Shown here piece by piece: positions 1-64,000 of a stretch of DNA of 64,000 nt (positions are counted from its first letter, which is position 1; each line of letters begins with the position of its first letter). Below the pieces are notes generated by a model. It worked only from the letters and a program-made list of their open reading frames with translations, did no database searches and was not told where the DNA came from. Origin of the DNA: Helopsaltes ochotensis. Taxonomy: Eukaryota > Chordata > Aves > Passeriformes > Locustellidae. Both the position numbers and the translations under genes were made by a program. The stretch covers positions 104,172 to 168,171 of the forward strand of contig VXBM01000212.1 of assembly GCA_013400155.1 (NCBI GenBank). Reading direction: 5' to 3'.

Positions 1-180
1 GGCGGCGGCCGCCGGTGCTTCGCCGAGCAGCTGTCAAACGTGCTGGGCGCTCGGCGGCGACGGGGGGCGGCTCGCCCGCGGTCCCCGCACCGAGCCCCGG
101 CGAATGGCATGACTCTGCCTCCCGCCCGCCCCCCGCCCCCCCGGCTGCGGTGTGCCGTAGTGAGGCGAGGGGTGGTTAAA
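1..180 (+). promoter_or_regulatory. CpG-rich promoter/first-exon segment of GABRA2 (truncated by window edge)
   Basis: The first 180 bases are very GC-rich and dense in CpG, unlike the rest of the window. GC-box (Sp1-type) matches lie at 64-70 (GGGGCGG) and, on the opposite strand, at 121-127 and 131-139. No TATA box is evident. This fits a CpG-island promoter or non-coding first exon just upstream of the initiator ATG. The transcription start and the upstream part of the island may lie outside the window. That this is a promoter is inferred from composition and position. Confidence 0.6.
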
Positions 181-513
181 CCCCCATCCTCCCATACATA
201 CGCTTTTTATTTTTTGTTCCTTTTCGTCTCGGGGCTTTCACATCACGGAACAGGAAAGCATCTGATGCGCCGGCTCACATGCCACCTCTGATCATACGTT
301 GCCTCCTTGCACAGAGCAGGATCGTTGGGAAAGATGGAGATACAATAAGTTGCTAGTACCGAAAAGTGCTGCGGAAATCCAGTGGTTTCCTTTCTCCAGT
401 GAAGTGACATATTTTCCTCGGGTTAAGTTGAAAGCACTGCTTGGCGGAGACTGACTGTGGCTGAGAGTGGGTTTGTGTTTTTCTTGCACCGTTAGGTTTT
501 GCAAAGAGCAACG
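181..513 (+). other. Probable GABRA2 5' leader, with short upstream ORFs and a possible splice acceptor
   Basis: This segment lies between the CpG-rich block and the start codon. A pyrimidine-rich tract ending in TTAG at 492-495 looks like a splice acceptor, so the leader directly before the ATG may begin at 496. I could not identify a convincing donor for a leader intron, so part of 181-495 may be intron. ATG-initiated short upstream ORFs lie at 104-112 (three codons including the stop), 265-291 and 334-348. All end before 514. Whether they are in the mature mRNA depends on the unknown transcription start and splicing. Confidence 0.4.
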
Positions 514-58111
<57,598 letters not shown>

Positions 58112-58217
58112 AAGCTGACTTGCACTGAGGACTTCAAGCATCATTCTAATCAGATAGGTTGTTCGCTATGTACAGTCCGACTAATAACTGCTAATCTGTG
58201 AACCATTATGTACAGTG

Positions 58218-58225
58218 TGTATATA
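58218..58225 (+). promoter_or_regulatory. Pumilio-type motif TGTATATA in the 3' UTR
   Basis: An exact match to the UGUANAUA consensus about 107 bases after the stop codon. A second match (TGTAAATA, 60201-60208) lies beyond the likely first poly(A) site. Eight-base motifs also occur by chance in AT-rich sequence. Confidence 0.3.
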
Positions 58226-59179
58226 AATGTCTTGTCTGTGTGTCTCCAGAGGAGGGACACAGTGTTAATTCATGGGTCTGTAAACAGATAGCACCCATGG
58301 CAAATACAGCCAGCTCTTTAAAAGTTAAACCCAGGGGACTTCTGTTAAACTAGGATTCAAATATACAGAATTATATTCTCTCCGTACAATGAGATGAAGA
58401 GGTGATTCTCCATAATTATTTAGGAGCAGTATTTTTTTAATTTAAAGTTAAAATATTTTTCTATAAAGTAACTAATTCTACTTTAGTGAAAGAAACTGTC
58501 ATTTAAAAAAGAGATTTTTTTAAAAAGGTGTAATTGTTTCATACAATAGCAGTACCCATGTACATAAAAGATTACGGAGGTCATACAGTTCTGCTCTTCA
58601 CAAACATTCTGGATACAAGTTAGATTGAAGAGGTAGTAAACACTACTATATGGCAAAAGTTTCTCACTTCTTTCCTCTTGGAAGTTGTCAACAAATTCAT
58701 CTAATTGATTTCAGGGAAGAGGGTTAATCAAATTCAGTATCAACCAACTTCTACTAGTGAGATACTTTTTTTTTCACTGTTTTATTTATTTGATATTCCT
58801 AAGGTGGATTGTCTGGTTCAGCAAAGCTGCATTTTTTCTTGTTATTAATTTTGATTTTGTTCTTAATTAAATTATTTTCAGATTTTTAGAATCACTCAGA
58901 AATTTTTCAGGTTTGAGTTTATCAGTAATATAATATACTTTTTCTCTTTGCTTTTTCTTTGCATTCCTAAAGCCTGCTATTAAAATATTTACCTGTATTT
59001 GTCCCAGGAAGCACTGTTTTCAAGGGAAACAAGAACCATGATTTAAGTTCAGGAATATGTCCATATAAGAAAATTTACTGCTGCTTTTGTAAATTGCAAC
59101 TTTACATTTCGCTGACATAACTTTACAACAACTTTGTATACTAGAAATGATTTTGCTAAGATTTGAATGTTATTTTTTT

Positions 59180-59185
59180 AATAAA
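59180..59185 (+). promoter_or_regulatory. Candidate polyadenylation signal AATAAA (proximal)
   Basis: Canonical hexamer about 1.07 kb after the stop. It lacks an obvious GT-rich element close downstream. Confidence 0.35.
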
Positions 59186-59608
59186 AGGTCATGCATCATC
59201 AGTAGGCATCAACTGTATTTCATATTCACAAGTATTACAAAATTGGATCTGCCATGGGCAATTTTATAAGAACATTTAATACTATCAGTAAAATTGTTTT
59301 TCTTCTAAGCCTTTACAAAGATTCTTTATGCCCCTAAAGGCCTGGTAAATCATAGCATAGATAATAATTGTGTACTGTATTTAGATTTTAGTATACTTGG
59401 CCAATCAAAAATATTTTGATTCACACATACATTAGCAGTTATTAGTTGACCTTTAAAAAAGATACACCTTTATGATGATGTCTTCTAGTAGAGACATATG
59501 TAGTCGTATAGTGTCATTTATTGCAGTTTTGTACAGTAACTTGAGTATAGTGCATAAAATAGATATGTTCAGAGTTTAAAAAAAGTTGTAAAAATATTTC
59601 TAAAATCA

Positions 59609-59614
59609 AATAAA
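59609..59614 (+). promoter_or_regulatory. Candidate polyadenylation signal AATAAA (preferred)
   Basis: Canonical hexamer about 1.5 kb after the stop, followed about 25 bases later by GTGTG, the usual arrangement for cleavage. Further AATAAA hexamers at 59810 and 59954 are alternatives. Confidence 0.45.
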
Positions 59615-59640
59615 AGAGTATCTTAAGACATGGAAGTGTG

Positions 59641-62600
59641 CTAAAAACAACAAAGAGAAACACCGCTTTCTTTTGCTGTTTTATTTTCTTGCTTTTTCTT
59701 TGCTTTTGATGTGATTCTGTTTTGTACTTTGTGTGACAGTATAGATGCCAAGGTCACAAATGCATATTATAAATAGGATAAATAGTTAAGACAGAGTTGA
59801 CATCAGTAAAATAAAGACATTTAGTAGGTTATAAAAGAAAGGGAGAAGCATGGACAAGGTGTGTATCCCTTGAATTCCCTCTAATTAAACTGTCAGACTA
59901 AACCTTTCTCATCAACAGTAGCTTAAAAATGAGCACTTTACTCAGAACATTAAAATAAAAATATCCTTATTTTCGTATATATTTATATGTAAATGTAGAT
60001 CTTCCATGTAACATGGAGATGTGTGCAATAGTGTGATTATGAACAAAAGGCTAGAAGGCAAGCAATAAAAAAAAGGATTTTTTCATGGTATAAGCATACA
60101 TTTTTAAAATGTTTCATTTGTAAATTATAAATTTTCCCTTCAACATCGCATTGTCCAGGTATTGAATAAATATATAAATATGTACATATGTACAAATAAT
60201 TGTAAATATTAGGACTGTAGAAAAATCCCTTCACTTTTAGCTCTGTTTTTGGCAAAGGGCTCTGACTGTATAGTTTAATGGAGGCCCCTGCTAAAATGCT
60301 CTTGAACTTGAATAGCTCGATTATGTTTTCTCTGGCTGATGTCTCCTTCCTGTGACCTAGTGAGAGTTCTTACCTTCTGTTCATGTTGGCAAGATCTGGG
60401 GACTCTCCAAACCCCACCGGACTGAGGCATGAGAAACAGAGGTTTGTGTTTCACCCTTGGCTACATCCCAGGTACTCAAACCCTTCACAGTGTTGAAACT
60501 GTTGTGTATTTTTCCATGCACGACACTGTATAGTCAGAACTCTCCCCATGTCAAATATGAGTCTGCTCAGTTATGTTGAATTACCTGATAAGGAAGGATT
60601 ATCCAAGAATGGGACCTCCTCAAAGGCTTTTAATGATAAAGTCTTCTCCAACAAGACTTCTCTGGAAAATAACATCTGGGTAACTCAGAGCTGCATGCAA
60701 AAAAGCACATCTTCAGTTGGCACAAGACGTCCAGTGCTGTCTCATGTTAGTCAGCTCTGCTGCTACTGCTGTTATTGGGTACAACTACTTTTTCATCCAC
60801 TGACCCTTTTCTCTACACTTGCTTGAATCAATAGAAAAAACCAAGCGCTTAGCGCTTATCACCTGGTAAAGTTATATTTATTGCCCACTTATATAGAAAA
60901 GTAGGCATACTATATAAAATCAGTGAAAAAAACCCCAAAACATTTTAAATATTTACATGCAGTTATTGTGGGCATCAGCAAGGCTTTTAAATGGGCATAC
61001 TCCAGAAAATTTAGTTAGTTGGTCTACATTAAAGCAATCGCCTTCTACGGGATGAAGAAGTATACCTTAATGTTTCACTGCTGAAACACTTACAGTGGCC
61101 CAACTGGGTACACATGAGTTGCAAACTTGTAAGACGACCAACTGGATAAATCAATATAAATGTAAAGATTTAAGTGAGTGGGAGCATTGTGCGAGGAATA
61201 CCGGAATACAAGAGTTAGGCCTTATTTTTATTTAGAAGGAATCTGTGTCATTTGATTTAGTGTAGAATCTGTGTCTGGGATTTTAAAGCTAATATCACAC
61301 ATCTATACGCCAAGTATCTAGAGGTTTCCTATAATTTGAGTAAATCTTTCAGGTCTTACATACTTAAAGGGGGGAGTATGAGTGAGAAAATACAAATCAC
61401 TTCTCTGTCAAGGACTTGCACGTGAAATCTGCCAGTGAATTTTTTGGTTCAATTCTAATCTAATTCTCCCATTATTCTTGGGTTAGCATTTCATGTTTTA
61501 TGACCTTGGAAATTAATAAAATAAATACAAAGATAAAAGACTGTGGTAAAGTTAGATTGGAATTGCAGTAATTCTAAATAAGTTTTATGAAATAGACTTC
61601 CAGTGTAGTACTGGGGCATATACTTCTGGGTGCCTGTGTCAGTTAATTTAATAGTAATTTACAAGTTAGCATGAAAAGTAGAGATCAGCACAGTTTATCA
61701 GCCAGAGTTGTCTGCTGGAGACTTCATGAAAGAAGAGTAGCCTTGAAACTTGTCAATTATGCTGTGGCCAAGTAAATTACCTCCACCTGTCAGATGTGAG
61801 CTAATTCACCTTGTAACTTCTGCATTGTTGAGCATTTTTTAAAAAAAAAGTTATGGTAGGTGTTCTGAGATACGAGCTTTATTTTGGGAGACTACTCATA
61901 CCATTGAACATTATTCTAAAATAAGGAGCCAATTTGCCTGTATAGTCACAGGGAAGAGCATCTAGAGACCGAACAGGAGCCTTACTGAATCACCTTCCCT
62001 TCCCAGTGGTTACAGATAACATACAGGGTGATGAGACTTTTCAAAAGTGACCAAAAACCATCTGTATGAAATCATCCAGAAGCAGCAGGGAGGAGGTAGG
62101 GATGTATGGGAGAGGAAAGGAGAAAAGAGAGCACACAAATGGCTTTGTTACCATGGTAGTGGAATGTGCGATAATTGAGGAAGAAGTTACTGGGGGAGGT
62201 AATGTGTATTTTTGTTTCAGCTTCAGTTCTGAGCCTTCATTGCCACATGTGAGTTGTGGGACAGTACACAGAGCACATAAAATGGAAATACTTGTATAAC
62301 TACTGAAATTGAGAGACATGAGTTGTGCCTTTGAAAGTGAGAGGCCTCTACTGACTGCTCTGTGTAAACAGACCATGCAATGCTGCGTCTCCTGCTCTTT
62401 GGAACATCTTGGGTGGAAGGAGAAAAGAAGCTTCAGAAATTCAGTAGAATTTTGTTAATTCTACACTTTGTTTTCTTAAAAAGCATGGCTTTCACTTAAG
62501 CACAGAGAGTCAGCACTCACTCATCCTCCATACCTCTCATTCCTATTCTGAAAGCTTAGTAGTGCACAGGTTTTGCCTTGACCTTTACAAAATAGATGAA

Positions 62601-64000
62601 GTCTATGCTGCTGAACGTTACCACTTCTAACAAATTTGCATGAAAGATAATTTCAGTTTGGATATGAAGCTATCATCATCTATTCCCAATTATGTGCAGA
62701 CACATAATGCTAAAATTTTTAAAGCCATGTTTTAAAGTAGAGGAAGAAAACATTTTAGAATAAACCCAGCAAGTTAAATAGCTTCATTTAAAAAACACAC
62801 AGTTTGACAATTGTACAAATGTCTAAACATACCTAAATAGACTCTCTCAGTGTGATATAATTTCATATCACATATAAAGTTTTTTTTATTACATTTAAAT
62901 GCTAAAGTAATTATGTGAATTTATGTACAAGTCAGATCACCCTTCAACCTTGAGTAAAGTGAATGGTTAGTAAGGTAACTATAAGGTAGTGTTAGGATTC
63001 CTTTCATCTCATCCCAGCAATGGTGAACCTCCTGCTACAATGTTCTTAGAGTGCAATATAAATTCAAGTTACATCCCTTTAATAGTTATTTTTTTATTAT
63101 TATTTCTTTTTAGTCAAGGAAACCTCCACCTCATTTGTGTAGATGACCCAAACTCCCTAACAAATAGAACTTTTAATTATTTTCAAAATCCAGTTATTAA
63201 TTACAGCCATCTGAGAATCAGTGAGGGAGTTCGAGTCTTTAGTAGTAGAAGTTAAAGGCTCAAAACTTTGTTATAATGCATGGCACATGTTAATCACATA
63301 AAATGTTTTTTTCTCTCTACTTTAAACCACTTAATTTTCTAGATTCAGATTTTTCTAGGTGAACTTTTTAACTTGTGTTTTTTGAGTCTGTGATTATATC
63401 TTACTGGAAGAGGATACATTTTGAGGACTTGACATCTCTGGTGGAGATCAGGGCAAAATTTGCACTGAATTTAAAATAAAACTAATTTACATCCTCATAA
63501 TATTCATCTTTATCAATGAATTCAGTAAGGACTTTTACAGAAGAGCAGTACACCTCACCTGGGTTCTCCCTCGGATATGGGTTGTCAGTTCTTTAAGCCC
63601 TTAAAAGAAAGGTCAACCATACTGAAATACAGGACTTTATGTCTGTTTTTTTCTTGATATTTATTAATGCCCTTTAATATTGTGAAAGTGCTATAAGTTA
63701 GGATGAGGTGATAACACTAACATAAAGGAATTTGGAGGATACTTTAAAATATGCAAGATGATGTATACTCTTCCTCTAGTGTTGGAGTCTACATAAATAT
63801 ATATGATTATATTTTTATTGTTGGATAATTTAAAAGTTCTATTTTGCTTTCAAATTCTTTACATAATGTTGTGAATACTTTGCTCGATAAGGTGTTCTGG
63901 AGTGTGTCCTTATGCCTATATTCAAGGTTTTTAATGATTGCAATGACTGCTTTCATTCATCTGATATTAAAAGGGGTGAGCTTCAACAGGTTGAAGTGTT
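59641..64000. other. Distal 3' UTR or intergenic AT-rich DNA
   Basis: No exon, RNA gene or recognisable transposon seen. Open frames here are short and carry no recognisable domain. An 8-bp inverted repeat, TGTGATAT and ATATCACA with a 6-nt loop, lies at 62851-62872. By vertebrate synteny the next gene in this direction should be GABRG1 in the same orientation, but none of its exons were found before the window ends. Confidence 0.6.

Larger units (their letters stand above)
58112..59640 (+). other. GABRA2 3' UTR (minimum likely extent)
   Basis: AT-rich non-coding sequence following the stop, without repeats that I recognise. It contains several AATAAA signals. The first well-placed one (59609) has a GT-rich element shortly after it, which gives the end used here. 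The real 3' UTR may be shorter (signal at 59180) or extend past 59810. Confidence 0.6.

Noticed and set aside
40..291. 83-codon frame in the 5' CpG-rich region
   Set aside because: Does not begin with ATG and reads through GC-rich leader. Only the last nine codons (ATG at 265) form an ATG-initiated upstream ORF.
59641..64000. First exon of the expected downstream neighbour GABRG1
   Set aside because: No CpG-rich segment, signal peptide frame or gamma-subunit motif was found before the window ends.

Overview
The window looks like a piece of a bird nuclear genome. It is AT-rich with large introns. It carries antisense CR1 LINE fragments, a GC-rich interspersed repeat and an LTR end that I recognise as avian, and ancient inverted-repeat MITE fragments of the kind found in birds, crocodilians and turtles. 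The species cannot be fixed from the sequence.

One protein-coding gene fills almost all of it: the complete coding region of the GABA-A receptor alpha-2 subunit (GABRA2), on the + strand from the ATG at 514 to the TAA ending at 58111. Nine coding exons (514-584, 3117-3232, 25907-25974, 38561-38781, 41109-41191, 44120-44263, 45052-45204, 53654-53856, 57803-58111) are all bounded by GT/AG and join without a frame break into 1368 nt, or 455 residues plus stop. The protein has a signal peptide, a Cys-loop extracellular domain, four membrane helices and the large M3-M4 cytoplasmic loop. The benzodiazepine-site histidine (H129 of the precursor) is present.

Layout. 1-180 is a CpG-rich, GC-box-rich promoter or first-exon segment cut by the window edge. 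180-513 is leader sequence with several short upstream ORFs. 585-3116 is the first coding intron, with a MITE and a perfect 23-bp palindrome. 3233-25906 is a 22.7-kb intron. 25975-38560 is a 12.6-kb intron holding a roughly 1-kb antisense solo LTR, a diverged relative of it and a second LTR-type fragment. 38561-45204 carries the compact exon cluster for the ligand-binding domain and M1. 45205-53653 is an 8.4-kb intron with a GC-rich bird repeat and a 74-nt poly(A). 53654-58111 encodes M2 to the C-terminus, with a long antisense CR1 in the last intron. 58112 to about 59.6 kb or further is the 3' UTR with several AATAAA signals. The rest is AT-rich intergenic DNA, which by conserved vertebrate synteny should lead towards GABRG1.

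I found no second gene, RNA gene, CRISPR array or undescribed multi-gene system. The points worth a second look are lineage-specific changes in the alpha-2 cytoplasmic loop and C-terminus, transposon-derived antisense regulatory signals, the long homopolymer, and small local duplications and palindromes.
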